This document shows positions 1 to 10,525 of a DNA stretch of 64,000 bases, in pieces; within the stretch, counting starts at the first letter, position 1, and each line of letters opens with the position of its first letter. The notes below the pieces were generated by a model that saw only the letters and a program-made list of their open reading frames with translations, was not told the DNA's origin and made no database searches. The DNA is from Gari tellinella (taxonomy: Eukaryota > Mollusca > Bivalvia > Cardiida > Psammobiidae): positions 33,490,693 to 33,554,692 of the forward strand of contig OV277871.1 of assembly GCA_922989275.2 (NCBI GenBank). The letters run 5' to 3'. Both the position numbers and the translations under genes were made by a program.

Positions 1-125
1 ATGAGTTCAGTGTTTACACACGAAAGCGTGACGTCAGCAGAAGCACACAAATTGTGACGTCAGACATGAGGATACTGACATTTAGTGCTAGCCTCACACT
101 TAGTGGTTGTTATAGAGAAGTTTTA
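1..125 (+). repeat. Dispersed repeat with two CRE palindromes
   Basis: A related copy lies inverted at 33325-33440 and another at 53309-53390 in the same orientation. All share a TTTAGYGCTAGCC-like segment next to CATGAGRATAC. This copy has two perfect TGACGTCA palindromes, at 29-36 and 55-62, which match the CREB/ATF consensus site. The last 25 bases (AGAAGTTTTACTGTA) look like the terminal repeat of a TA-site MITE. No coding potential was seen. Confidence 0.6.
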
Positions 126-151
126 CTGTATATGCATATGATGATTGTCAT

Positions 152-345
152 TACAGTAAAACCTACTTTGAAGCAGTCAAATAAACATAATGAATTGACA
201 GGCCTTTTGAAGGTAGCGGTTTAATGCAGGATAAGAGTATTGCAGAATGCTTCTTATGGAGCTTTCTATATTACTTTTGTCCTACATTAAGCAATCACAA
301 GTTTGTCTTGTCTCACATGATATATAATTTAGTGGTCGCTTAATA
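152..345 (+). mobile_element. Family A MITE, degenerate copy
   Basis: It starts TACAGTAAAACCT and ends near TTAGTGGTCGCTTAATAC. Better copies at 19068-19258 and 55392-55598 have TACAGTAAAACMTC-type left ends and TTTTACTRTA right ends. The middle is an imperfect hairpin containing GCAGAATGC and GCTTTCTATATTACTTTTG. TA flanks and CAGT ends suggest a Tc1/mariner-type non-autonomous element. The right terminus is not preserved. Confidence 0.5.
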
Positions 346-442
346 CAAATACCCGGTATGACGACAGTTTATGTATATCAGCATGAGAAATGTGTTCATA
401 TTCAAAACAATAAAAATCGTCCAAAATAAAAAGAACGGAATG

Positions 443-511
443 GCTATTGACAGTCGACTGTCAATAGCGAGTTCACGTCAAATTCGCTAGTGACAGTCGA
501 CTGTCAATAGC
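443..511. repeat. Two near-identical 26-bp palindromes
   Basis: Positions 443-468 form a perfect palindrome centred on CAGTCGACTG. Positions 486-511 repeat it with one mismatch pair (GTGACAG against CTGTCAAT). They are 43 bp apart, centre to centre. Each can fold into a hairpin with no loop. No flanking gene explains them. Confidence 0.8.
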
Positions 512-824
512 GGTTTTACGTTAAAATTTGAAATCTTTGGATTTTTATGATCAACTTATGGCAGCCCTGTTGAAGCAATATCATTTCGTAACTGCTTTGA
601 GATAAACAACAGTCGAGCTTCGATATCTAAAACTCATTTAAAACAAATACACCCGTTCTAGATTCTACTACCATTTAATTTCATTATTTACAAATATCTT
701 AAGTTGAATATATCCGTATTATTAGCCACGTTTTAACTTTGCAACACCGGTATGTTCACATAATTCAACTATAAAATCAGTTATACCATACAAATGCATA
801 ACTGCAAGTTTGATGTCTAATACA

Positions 825-3225
825 TACAGTGGAGAAACTGTTATTCTTTCCCACTTAGTGCGTTTTAAACGCGTTTGAAACGCGTTTAAAACGCGTTTAC
901 TAAACGCGTTTATCTATTGACTTATAAGTGCGTTTGTAAGTGCGTTTAAACGCACTTATAAGTCAATAGTGAATTTATCGCTGCGCAGGTTATATTTGAT
1001 GTTTAAACAACGTAATAATGGTACTTTCTCATTCTGTACCATAAAAAGTCTTATATCTAGTTATAAGTTGTGCGGATTGTGTTTTGTAAAGCGATATATC
1101 TCAGTAGATCGTTAAATTCGACGATCTGTATTTCGTTTAAAAATATGGTGGTGCTTTTTGTTCCAACCGAAATATTTGTTAAATGCTTGGACCCAGATCA
1201 ACCGTTAAATTACTGAGCATCTGCTACGCATTAATATTGGGATCAAGATCAGATGCCGAGCTACTATGATCAAATTGTGCACAGTCTGATCTGTATTGTG
1301 TCTGTTGCACAGGCTGGTCTGGATCTACATTAGTTGATTAATAATGAGCAGTTTCATTCCAATGGATCTGCAGCTTATAAGACGTACTGATCAGGATATG
1401 CACTTTTTGATACTAAGCACGAGCACTTGAAGTTTTCTTATATCTATTCACAAACATATTTATGCGAAATTCCATAAATATATCCTTAAAATTCGCGAAT
1501 GTTCCATATATATATGTTGTTAATCCACTCATTATTGTGTCCTTAATTCTATAAATGGAATAAAAACTGTGTAGACCCCGTTAGGTCCATTCTTACAACA
1601 AATGAATATACTTAAAAAAATAACACAATGTCATCTACACACCTACCTGGCCGTGTCGGGTCAAATATATCCAAAAGAATCATTAAATCACATGTTTTAA
1701 TGAGATGTAAATAAAGATTATATTTATTTATTTCTCTTCAGCGTACAATACATCGGTAATTTACATATCACACCAATAACGAATAATCACTTAGTACATT
1801 ACCACTCTAATCTCTTATCTATCTTTACTAAAGTATAACTACATGATCCGACAGCAAGGGCTCCATAATTGCTCCTCGTGTGACGGCTCGTTGCGTCATC
1901 AACCGGATACGGGGTAATAAAACTTCGGCTTATCAAAAGTAAGAATAATCCTAATTAGGGGTAGCAAATCAAGTCTGCGAGCCTGTGTCAACAGCTTTAC
2001 TATTATACTTTATAATCAAAGTAAAATTACCTTTACAGTCCCAAAACGGCATCTCATCTAGATCCAAACTGTAAAAATGAGAACTGAGCTATTTGACGTC
2101 TCAACTACAGCCAAACTGCTAGTGTAAAACTATCATATAAAGTAGATCTAATTTGACTTGATCAAAGCTGTCAGTTTGGATCCTGATGTAATGCAGATCT
2201 AACGTTTTACTAATTTTACCCGTAACTCCTCCAGAGTAATTGAAAATTGAAACAGCCAGGCGCAGATTCAACCCGTTTGCATAAAAATCAAAACGGAGTT
2301 AATTAATATAACAAATATTTAACAATTAAGATCTCGTTGGAACGCCGAGCCATTCAGCCTTATGACGGAGATCCAATCTGTCTGATATTTTATCAAAATA
2401 TTTATTCGTTCGTTAATGTACATCAGTTTAGATCTTGATTATATGGCGAACTTATCGGCGTCTCATCTACATGTACATAGAAAATGTTTTCAAAGATCGC
2501 AATAAAGTGAGCGATATTGAGAAATGCATTTTGCGTAGATGAAGAACAGTATTTATGATCTTAATATATTGACTAACTGTTTAAGTGATGCAATTTACAA
2601 AAGGGCAGATTTTCAATCAGTATCATTGATTTGAGCCAGATCAGACGCCAATGTACTAATCATTTGACCTGAACCAATGCTTGGATCTATATCATACGCC
2701 GTGTTACTCAGTTTCTTGTCTGCATCAATGATTCGATCCAGATCAAACGCCATGTTACTTAGCATGACCGGAATGTCAATTATTGGTGATTGCATCAGCA
2801 TCACCATATATGGGAGATAGTAAAGCTTGACTTATACACAGCAGGTATATCCAGTGAAAGGCATCTGGCAATCACCAATTAGAAATACATACACCCTGTC
2901 AAACTGTGTATATAGGATATGTATCTCCAATCACTTACATTTTAATCTAAGCATACATGTAGCCATAAGAAGATACTATAACCCAGTGTAATTCTTTAAA
3001 TACCTTTCGGGTTTTTTTTTCATTCGTATAATTGATCGGTGTCGATAAAAACAAAGGTATGCCGAATGAAACGCAAAAATCCGCTTATAAACGCGTTTGT
3101 AAACGCAAAACTCACTTATAAACGCAAAACGCGTTTATCGTTTATCGTTTCGTTTGCGTTTCGTTTGCGTTTCGTTTGCGCATGCGTAAGCATAAACGGG
3201 AAAGAATAACAGATTCTCCACTGTA
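825..3225. mobile_element. 2.4-kb element with family B ends
   Basis: The left end TACAGTGGAGAAACTGTTAT and right end AGATTCTCCACTGTA are inverted repeats of about 28 bp, flanked by TA. They match the ends of the 220-250 bp family B MITEs elsewhere in the window. Both subterminal zones (about 850-970 and 3065-3185) are packed with AAACGCGTTT and CGTTTGCG motifs that can pair with each other. The interior (about 990-3050) has no open frame long enough for a transposase and appears non-coding. It is probably a long non-autonomous relative. Two solo MITE ends that happen to face each other are less likely, because neither half has its own second terminus. Confidence 0.6.
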
Positions 3226-3719
3226 ATATAAGCGTCACAGTTTATTCAGTTCAAATTAAGTGAAGTTTTGATATGCTACCTTATTTTGATATTCTAATTG
3301 CCTGTATTGTGTATCCATAGCGGTGGTTTATCTGAGTCTAAACTGATTGCATATCGAAATTCCTCTTTTTACCGTAGTGGACCTTTCCACATTAAACTTA
3401 AATGTAATTGTAAACTTAAATGTACTATGTATTTGCTTCATTTCTGAGGGGCTTTCTCAATATTATTTTAATTGTAATATAACGCGCAAGGGCATGTGCT
3501 TTTTATTGGTTTAATGGATAACATTTAGTGCTTTCCTTCTTTTTGTCAAGCATGCGGTCAATTTTACACTGATTGGAAGCAGCATCCTTCTAAAATCCCT
3601 GTATTGTTTTACGTTCGCAAAAGCTTGTTCAACGCAGACCCTGTTCCGGCATACATGTATAATCCGGTTCAGTTTTCTCCCTTTCCTTCGTTCTCTTTCA
3701 CATCGTCTATTAGTTGTTA
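3226..3719. other. No gene recognised
   Basis: AT-rich spacer between two transposons. I see no splice-bounded exon, hairpin or clear terminal repeats here. Confidence 0.5.
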
Positions 3720-4415
3720 CCGATGTAACATTAAATTTGGATACCATTGAAAAATGAGAAATGACCTCCCGGTCTTTTTTTAACGTTAAAAAAAGACCTC
3801 CCGGGTAATTTTTTAACGTTGAAAAATGACCGGGAGGTCAATTCTCAACGTTGAAAAAATACCCTACCCATGAAATTATGACGTTGAAAAAATACCCTAC
3901 CCATGAAATTATGACTGAATTATCTGTTGTAAAATGACCGGGAGGTCATTTCTCAACGTTGAAAAATAACCCCAGGTCTATAACCAACGTTGAAAAATCC
4001 CCCCTAACAAGGAACAGTTAATAACCAATAATTTGTAGCAGCCATTTATAGTTTTAGGGTATGGTCATATTTTAAAATTGAGAATTGACCCTCGGTCATT
4101 TTACAATGTCAAAAAATTACCCCCTCTCTTCAGTTTGTTATTCAATGGCGTATTATCACTGTCGTCATTATTTCACGGATAGGGTCAATTCTCAACGTTA
4201 AGAATTGACCCTGGTCTATTTTCAACGTTGAGAAAAACCCTCAGCCATTTTACAACTAGATGTTTCAGCAGTCATAATTTCAAGGGTAGGGTCTTTTTTC
4301 AACGTTGAGATATGAACCCATTCCCGTTGAAAAATGACCCGGGAGGTCTTTTTTCAACGTTAAAAAAGACCGGGAGGTCATTTTTCAACGGGGTCAAAAT
4401 TTAATGTTACACCGG
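3720..4415. mobile_element. 0.7-kb TGTAAC-ended element with CCGG-type target site
   Basis: The element is 3724-4411. The left end TGTAACATTAAATTTGGATA and the right end GTCAAAATTTAATGTTACA are inverted repeats. They are flanked by CCGA on the left and CCGG on the right, which fits a 4-bp CCGG duplication with one CpG-type change. The inside is made of repeated units of the type ACCTCCCGGTC..TTTTTAACGTTGAAAAATGACC, in both orientations. No transposase frame is present. TGTNR ends with a 4-bp duplication are the published hallmark of Ginger transposons, so Ginger-like is the best guess. A larger relative lies at 24480-27687. Confidence 0.65.
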
Positions 4416-4965
4416 GATATAGGTGCTTCTAGCGAAAGCAGTGGCATGTTCGAAAAACATGCGCTGTCTGACATTAGACTGGGTCTGTGTTTTGTAAATA
4501 AATGAAAGCCGATTTAATCTGTTGGAAATTATCTTTTTCGTCCTCTGTCCATTGAAGTAAAACAGAAAGCGAAGCTAAAAGCAGGTGCCGTCAATTATTA
4601 TTCCTCTGAAAAAAAAAAACCGTAACAAGCATTACACGTGTACTTAACGCCCGATAGCAGAAACGAGACGATATGCACACAATGTCGGCCCGAACCAACC
4701 ACTTTTATTTTAAATGTGTCCGAAAATAGGTCTTAAAGAAGAAGACCCAGTTTTATCGATTCACTGAGGCTGGTCTAGAGAGATTCTGTGTGCATAGATC
4801 ATTTTTGGTTTGGGGCAGGTAAAATCAAGCTACAACGCCTTGTGGGGTTTAGAAGACATAACGACACGAAAATCCCGTGCGTACCAGCTTATCATACCTG
4901 TATGGTTTACCAATCGCATACAGCAAGTAAACTTTAATTGTCGTGTATACATGTGTACATGTAAA
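4416..4965. other. No gene recognised
   Basis: Unique-looking sequence with short open frames only. I found no exon with convincing borders and no repeat partner in the window. Confidence 0.4.
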
Positions 4966-5321
4966 TACAGTGATCCTTCCCTACAACGACCCTAATAACA
5001 ACGACTCCCTCCTCACAACGACCATTGCCGCAGTTCCTCAAACAGGTCAATTATGTGTAACGCTTTTACTGCTGCAATATCGTCTGCTTACAATTGTCGT
5101 CTGCTTTTTTCCTCTAAGTTACATAATGGATATTTTGACTGAAAAAAACCGAATGACTGGGGACGCACAGCTTGCATTCAGATCAGACGCCGCCTTACGC
5201 GGCCTCTAAAAAAAGCTGTTAACAAATGTAAGCCAATTTCCCTCCCTATAACGACTCCCTCCGAACAACGCACTCCATTTGTGTCTCCCATTAGGTGTTG
5301 TTGTAGAGAGGGGTCGCTGTA
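4966..5321 (+). mobile_element. Family C MITE
   Basis: It begins TACAGTGATCCTTCCCTACA and ends GTTGTAGAGAGGGGTCGCTGTA, with TA flanks. Internal marks shared with the other C copies are CAACGACTCCCTCC, GTCGTCTGC and CCCTCCCTATAACGACTCC. The core hairpin (CAGATCAGACGCCGC..GCGGCCTCT) is decayed on its right arm. Other copies are at 34386, 57095, 60513, 61307 and 61788. Confidence 0.8.
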
Positions 5322-5924
5322 GTAATGCGAAAATGGAAAACCTCTTGCAGAACTTTAAATGTTCATTGGGGTTTTGGAGCTGAGCTTGGCAATTCGTGTA
5401 AGGTGCACTAAAATGGATTTTTAGGTCGTGACAAAACTAGACTTATTGACATGCAAAGAATGTAGACCAAAACCAGCCGCCATCACACATAAGACTATTC
5501 CCACGATTTCTATACCCTGATAATAAACTTGGATGTGTTCTGATCAATGGCAAACGGGGCAGACCCTGATCAGACGCCGCTTCACATACGCCGCAGCTGA
5601 TCAAATCATACACTGTTTTCATTTCAATGAGTCTGGTTTTGTCATGGCACGGCCAAATTTATTAGTATGAAGTTAGGAGCGCTTCACAATATATATATAT
5701 GTTTTTATATATTTTGAGAGCACCCCCAATTTTATTACATATTACGTTTTACATTTACATTTCAATGTGGAAAGGTCCTGTAATGCCTATGTTAAACTTC
5801 ATTCATATATTTTGACACTTATTTCGCCGAAATATAGTTAGCTTCGAAAATGTCGTCAGCAAAGATTGTCAAGTTTGTCAATTAAAATTTTTATTAACTT
5901 TAAAAATAATGGTACTGAAAGATG
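5322..5924. other. Intergenic, with a decayed hairpin core
   Basis: Around 5545-5620 lies a worn copy of the CTGATCAGACGCCGC hairpin module without recognisable element ends. The rest shows no exon or repeat that I can support. Confidence 0.4.
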
Positions 5925-6620
5925 GGTATCAAACAGTTTTGATGCAGACCAGAAGCCGCGTAACGCAGCGTCTTGTCTGGATCTAAACAGTTTGAATAAA
6001 CAGTTTAGGAACGACCAGCGGGCAAAGGGTAACAACACGAGCATGAACAATCCATGAATCTTATGTCTGAGCAAATCAGATTAATAGCATTACAACTTTG
6101 TATTGATCTTCATCTAAATTGGCCCAAACATACAGTTACCTGTTTAAATAATTAGTCAAACAGTCTTGATGTAGATTATAAACGGCGTCTTATCTGGATC
6201 GAAAGAGTTGTATAAACAGTAAAGGCGTGATCAGCAGGCTAAGGGTAACTTGCTGTAAGAGATTATACACGAGCATGAACAATCTTGAATCTTATAATTG
6301 GGCGAATTGGATTATATAGCATTACAGTTTTGTATTGTTATTCATCGAAATTGGCCCAAACATACAGTTACTTGAATTAAATAGTAAGTCATATAATTGA
6401 TGTAGACCAGAAACCGCGAAACGCGGAGTCTTGTCTGGATCTAAAGAGTTGTATAGGCAGTAAAGGCGTGATCAGCAGGCTAAGGGTAACTAGCTATAAG
6501 AGATTATACACGAGCATGGACAATTTTGAATATTATGATCGGGCGAATTGAATTAATAGCTTTACAGTTTTGTATTGTTCTTCATCTAAATTGGCCCAAT
6601 CATACAGTCCCCTGCTTTCA
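5925..6620 (+). repeat. Tandem triplication, about 230 bp per unit
   Basis: Three head-to-tail units start near 5925, 6156 and 6389. Each carries TTGATGTAGAYYA, a half-decayed CGCG hairpin with CTTGTCTGGATC, GATCAGCAGGCTAAGGGTAA, ACACGAGCATG and AAATTGGCCCAA. The GGCTAAGGGTAA part is a worn family I MITE end, so an insertion was probably amplified together with its flank. Confidence 0.75.
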
Positions 6621-7204
6621 ACAATTAATCAGAAATATATTAACGTCTTATAATTTTTTCAATGTTTTTTAGAGTCAGAAAATCTGTAGTTGCTTTAGAC
6701 TGTCATGTTTTCAGTCACTTACGTCGCCACGTTGTCAGTCGGTCTGTAAGTAGTTGTTTCTTGTAGTAACTAGTAGTTTTCATACTATTGCCACGAACCC
6801 TCAATTTATCTTGAAATGTCTTGTATATATAAATTTACTAACGAAAGCCTTTTATTTTCAAAATATGATGATCTTGATTTGTTTCAGAAATTAGGGTATA
6901 TCCCAAGTTTGAAATGAGGGGCATGGCAATAGAGAATTAATTGTATAGAATTGTTTAATTTTGTTTATTAATTAGAAGAAACGGTTTAAATGCCTTCTCC
7001 AACAAAAACAAACGGTTAGTGGTTTAGTTTTCTAGGGATTTCCCCTGTTACGATAAAAGCATAATTATTCAGGAAAAAGGTGGAGTAATAAGGTGAAATA
7101 AAAACTTCAAATAGCAAACAGGGCGGACCACGATTGGACTTCTCTATTAATGGACGTCTGATTTTGGGCTGCACTGTTTGAAGTTACCGTTACTTGTGGT
7201 GATA
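6621..7204. other. No gene recognised
   Basis: AT-rich. No exon of the downstream protease gene, such as a TAAHC-encoding exon, could be found here. Confidence 0.4.
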
Positions 7205-7395
7205 TCAGAGTGGTTTATATAAGCTTCAAGTAATTACTTGACACACCTTTATATAGTCGCCATATTATACTTTTTTGTTTATAATACATTTGTATGTACA
7301 TGTATGTTTATAACATAACTATGTAACGCTTAATGTTGTCCTCGTGGGCTTTCAAGTCCACTGGATTTATGAAATAAACTGAAACTGAAACTATA
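7205..7395 (+). mobile_element. LINE 3' end with hexamer tail
   Basis: The segment ends with AATAAACTGAAACTGAAACT, a polyadenylation-type signal followed by a short (CTGAAA)n tail, as seen at the 3' ends of many non-LTR retrotransposons. Upstream, GTCCTCGTGGGCTTTCAAG is typical of such a 3' UTR. No coding part remains, so the left edge is approximate. Confidence 0.5.
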
Positions 7396-7515
7396 TAGAT
7401 TGATAAACGAGGAAAATATTTATAAACACGTATTTCTATATTATATAGAATAAGCTTTGTATATCAACAAATACGGACTATACATGTACATGTATTTAAA
7501 CATTTATCATTTCAG

Positions 7516-7618
7516 CATGAAAGCTACAACTCTCGCACATTAGATAACGACATAGCTCTGCTGTACCTGACCAAAAATGCCACACTCAGTAGTAGAGTGA
7601 AATTAGGCAAATTGCCAG
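7516..7618 (+). CDS. S1 serine protease, exon with catalytic Asp
   Basis: The exon begins after the acceptor TTATCATTTCAG and ends in phase 1 before GTAAGT. It encodes about 34 residues starting HESYNSRTLDNDIALLYLTK. DNDIALL is the signature around the catalytic Asp of trypsin/chymotrypsin-fold (S1) endopeptidases. The preceding exon should carry the TAAHC His motif but was not found upstream, so the gene model starts incomplete. A family B MITE begins five bases after the exon end and supplies base +6 of the donor. The next exon at 8482 continues in phase. Likely a secreted digestive or defence protease; the exact subfamily is unknown. Confidence 0.85.
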
Positions 7619-7623
7619 GTAAG

Positions 7624-7846
7624 TACAGTGGAGAATCTGTTATTCTTTCCCAATAAACGCGTTTACGCTAAATCTATTATTTGCAGTGCAAACAGTTTGG
7701 AGTCTGATCAGGCTCCAAACTGTTTGTCACCAAGATAAACATAAATTATCAGAATTGTCCAAAAGTTGTACTTTTCTACGTTTTAGTGCTTTGCGTTTGC
7801 GTACGTTTGCGTTTAAACGGGAAAGAATAACAGATTCTCCACTGTA
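7624..7846 (+). mobile_element. Family B MITE abutting a splice donor
   Basis: TACAGTGGAGAATCTGTTAT at the left and AGATTCTCCACTGTA at the right, with TA at both edges. The hairpin core is shortened: it lacks the GACGCC..GGCGTC tip found in other copies. The left TA forms bases +6 and +7 of the protease intron. Confidence 0.9.
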
Positions 7847-7849
7847 AAA

Positions 7850-8083
7850 CAGAAAAAATTGATTTAATTCATTCAACCCTGAAACGTTTAATGTAAAATT
7901 CCATTTCCCAATTAAGTCAATTTCATTTTTAAAATACATTTTAAAATGGCAAACAGTTCATACCCTGATCAGATGGTCATCTGATCAGGGTTTGTACTGC
8001 TTTCATACAACAAGTGCACTCCTTAAAGGTACACTGTTTGTAAATGACGAATATACTCGTCGCTAGGGTTAAATGTGTTAACC
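7850..8083 (+). mobile_element. Family H MITE, degenerate
   Basis: Contains CCCTGATCAGATGGTCATC..GATCAGGG and the H marks ACAAGTGCACTCC, GTACACTGTTTG and CGCTAGGGTTAA. Both TTAA termini are blurred. It lies directly after the family B element, inside the protease intron. Confidence 0.55.
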
Positions 8084-8124
8084 TTGAATTTGTATATTGA
8101 TATACTTGTATTAAGCTTTCAAAC

Positions 8125-8377
8125 TACTGTAAAACCGGTTTTATTCGCGAGAATATCATTTTCGCGTTAATTCGCGAATGTCTCTAGTTTTGAAAAAAGG
8201 TGACATTTTAAAGCAAGTTGAAAATAAAGCAGAATGTCACTTAAGGCACATTCTGCTAAATACGTTCAGCCTGCTTTAAGCTACCACCTGCTAGAAATAT
8301 TGCATGATGTCGCGAATTAATACAAAATCGCATTACGCGAAATGATTCATGACGCGAAAAATACATGTTTTACAGTA
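8125..8377. mobile_element. Family K MITE carrying a D-type core
   Basis: The left end TACTGTAAAACCGGTTTTA and right end ATACATGTTTTACAGTA are inverted repeats flanked by TA, followed inside by TTCGCG motifs. The centre holds the hairpin core AAAGCAAGTTGAAAATAAAG..CAGCCTGCTTTAAG, the same module found in the TTAA-site family D, although the termini are unrelated. Confidence 0.75.
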
Positions 8378-8481
8378 ATACGTCTCATCGGAATTTACAC
8401 AAATGATCACTCTATGAAATATCTGTTTTCTATTAACAATACAAAACAGGCAATCAAGTGATTTCTGTCTTTCTCTTTCAG

Positions 8482-8553
8482 ATAAAAAATTTGATAAACA
8501 ATCCAGGAAAAGTGGACTGTGTTATGTGTCTGGATGGGGAGTGTCGGATGACA
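8482..8553 (+). CDS. S1 serine protease, SGWG exon
   Basis: The acceptor TTTCTCTTTCAG precedes it and GTAAGT follows. Phase 1 joins exactly to the exon at 7516-7618. It encodes DKKFDKQSRKSGL, then CYVSGWGVSDD. C-x-V-S-G-W-G is the conserved strand of S1 proteases, and its Cys normally pairs with a Cys near the active Ser. It ends in phase 1. The last exon at 10526 starts in phase 0, so one intervening exon (usually ending ..DACQ) is missing from this model. Confidence 0.85.
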
Positions 8554-8736
8554 GTAAGTCATACTCATCATTATCGTAAACATATATATACGATCTTTAT
8601 TTCCTCCAATACATGAAGATTGTGAATACAAATATGAACAAACATATACAGATTATAAACAAACACAAAGAAAAACATGATATTACATACAATTAAGAAG
8701 AAATACTCCATCTTCTGAGCGTCACTGAGCGAAACA

Positions 8737-8986
8737 TACAGTGGAGAATCTGTTATTCTTTCCCAATAAACGCGTATACGCTAAAACTATTATTTGCAGT
8801 GCAAACAGTTTGGAGCCAGATCAGACGCCGGGTAACCCGGCGTCTGATCAGGATCCAAACTGTTTGCCACAAAGATAAACATGAAATATCAGAAATGTCC
8901 AAAAATTGTACTTTTCTACGTTTTAGTGCTTTGCGTTTGCGTACGTTTGCGTTTAAACGGGAAAGAATAACAGATTATCCACTGTA
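8737..8986 (+). mobile_element. Family B MITE
   Basis: Full-length copy with TA-flanked CAGTGGAGAATCTG / CAGATTATCCACTG ends. The core AGCCAGATCAGACGCCGGGT is followed by its near-perfect inverse. The right subterminal zone has TTTGCGTTTGCGTACG. It lies in the protease intron between 8553 and 10526. Confidence 0.95.
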
Positions 8987-9002
8987 TCAATAGATGCGCC
9001 AG

Positions 9003-9072
9003 CACAACGTAGAAAAGAGTAAAGCAGCAAGCTCTTGCATGAGCTTTCTGCTTTACGCCGTCCTACGTCGAG
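9003..9072. repeat. Imperfect hairpin
   Basis: CGTAGAAAAGAGTAAAGCAG and CTGCTTTACGCCGTCCTACG face each other around a short loop at AAGCTCTTGCATGAGCTT. It resembles the A/D core modules but has no recognisable element ends. Confidence 0.6.
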
Positions 9073-9267
9073 CAGTTATATGATGCTGTTCTCAAAGAGC
9101 CTTACACAAAACTAAATATCTATAAACTTAGATCAAAGATTGTCAATAAACGTAATGTTAGTTTTTATACAAAGTCATTAGTATGGATGCCTAATTCAAC
9201 TGACAAATCAATGCCAGGTGAGCCAAGCAAAGCACCTATTTTAGCATCATCGTCTAATAAACTTAGC

Positions 9268-9540
9268 CTAGCAGTAACAGAACGACCAAACCTGACCCCT
9301 TATGTCGTACATGTGTTGTTGTCGATCATGTTGGAAATAATCACATTTTAACATACAATGGTTAACATCGTAGGTAAAAATGTGACCAAATTTCGAACAA
9401 AGCGTTTCTCTCCTGTAAGAACACATTCTAGAAATCATATTTATAATACTTTTGCAATAAGGTAACATGTGTGGTTGTTGTCTACACAGTTGCCATACAA
9501 AACTATCGTTATAAATTAGATGAATCCAAACAAATGGCAA
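9268..9540 (-). pseudogene. Possible LINE C-terminal zinc-finger fragment
   Basis: An open frame of about 90 codons on the minus strand contains ETLCSKFGHIFTYDVNHCML followed by KCDYF. A C-x-x-(C/F)..H-x(3-4)-C pattern after a region like PHMLPYCKSIINMISRM resembles the tail of molluscan non-LTR reverse transcriptases. No RT motif is nearby, so the assignment is tentative. An unrelated open frame exists on the plus strand. Confidence 0.3.
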
Positions 9541-10045
9541 GTATCAAGGTCACTTTACTTAATCGAATAATCTCACATACATAACAGTGGATCCACACAA
9601 AACAATAGAGCCACATAAGTACTTATGGCTAAATAAATGTCACTAACATGATAAAATTTATCACTGCATGAAAGATACTCTTTCATGACAAAAAGTCTGT
9701 GTCCACTGTTCCAAACACACTGCAATCAAGTTAAACAACCATCTCACTACTCGCTCACTATGGCAACCAAACATAAACCAGTCTGAAAAATAAAACACTA
9801 TTTCAGCAAAGAAGAAATAACATAGACAGGGAGGGTGGGTGAGAAAATGTCAATTACGAAGTATCTGTAACCTTGTCGGACCGTCGAATGAGCTTATACC
9901 TCTATACATAGAGGCACGAGTAAATACCCGGATTAAAACGCCTGACTGAACATTAATGGTTCAGTCCGATACAGTAAGCCACGTATAAACATACAATACG
10001 AAGATACATTTATTTAAATACCTTTGCAAACAGTGAGGGTCAAGA
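9541..10045. other. Protease intron, no exon recognised
   Basis: The missing protease exon (with the Cys before DACQ) should lie between 8554 and 10525, but no candidate with good borders and the right phase could be identified here. Confidence 0.4.
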
Positions 10046-10190
10046 CTCCATGGTTATAAAGCTTTTGAGTTGAGTCTGAAGTAGTTCTCGTGCATTTGAT
10101 TGGTCAGATATGAGCATAGGCTCAAATCTGACCAATCAAATGCTTGAGGACGATATCAGACTCACCAAAGACGCTTTATAACTTTGGACC
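10046..10190. mobile_element. Family J hairpin MITE with CCAAT boxes
   Basis: The outer arms are GGTTATAAAGCTTTTGAG and AGACGCTTTATAACTTTGG. The inner arms contain TTTGATTGGTCAGAT and ATCTGACCAATCAAAT-like inverses. Copies are at 26504-26623 and 58278-58437. About 145 bp and non-coding. It lies in the protease intron. Confidence 0.7.
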
Positions 10191-10267
10191 CAGATCAGAA
10201 TGTTTGTCACTAGGATGATTTTCTGTAAAAATAAACTGTAACAGATAACATATTCAGCAGAGATAGT

Positions 10268-10485
10268 TACAGTGGAGAAACCGTTATTCTTTCTCAATAA
10301 ACGCGTTTACATTAAAACTATTATGTCCAGTGCAAACAGTTTGGAGCAAGATCAAATGCCGGGTAAACCGTCGTCTGATCAGGCTCCAAAATGTGTGTCA
10401 CTCAGATTAAAAACAGGTTATTTCCTTCATTTTAGCGATTTGCGTTTGCGTTTAAACGGGACAGAATAACGTTTTCTCCACTGCA
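10268..10485 (+). mobile_element. Family B MITE
   Basis: TACAGTGGAGAAACCGTTAT at the left; the right end TTTTCTCCACTG is followed by CA instead of TA, a one-base decay. The core GGAGCAAGATCAAATGCCGG has several arm mismatches, so this is an older copy. It ends 41 bases before the acceptor of the last protease exon. Confidence 0.9.
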
Positions 10486-10525
10486 CTCAGTACTCGAAGA
10501 CTTCATATCATATTGTATGTTACAG

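Noticed and set aside
4943..5209. 88-codon frame at the start of the family C element
   Set aside because: It spans the MITE terminus and core and has no homologous frame in other C copies.
9088..9351. Open plus-strand stretch (..KLNIYKLRSKIVNKRNV..) as the missing protease exon
   Set aside because: It lacks the expected Cys residues and the ..DACQ end, the acceptor is weak, and the minus strand of part of it looks more like a LINE tail.
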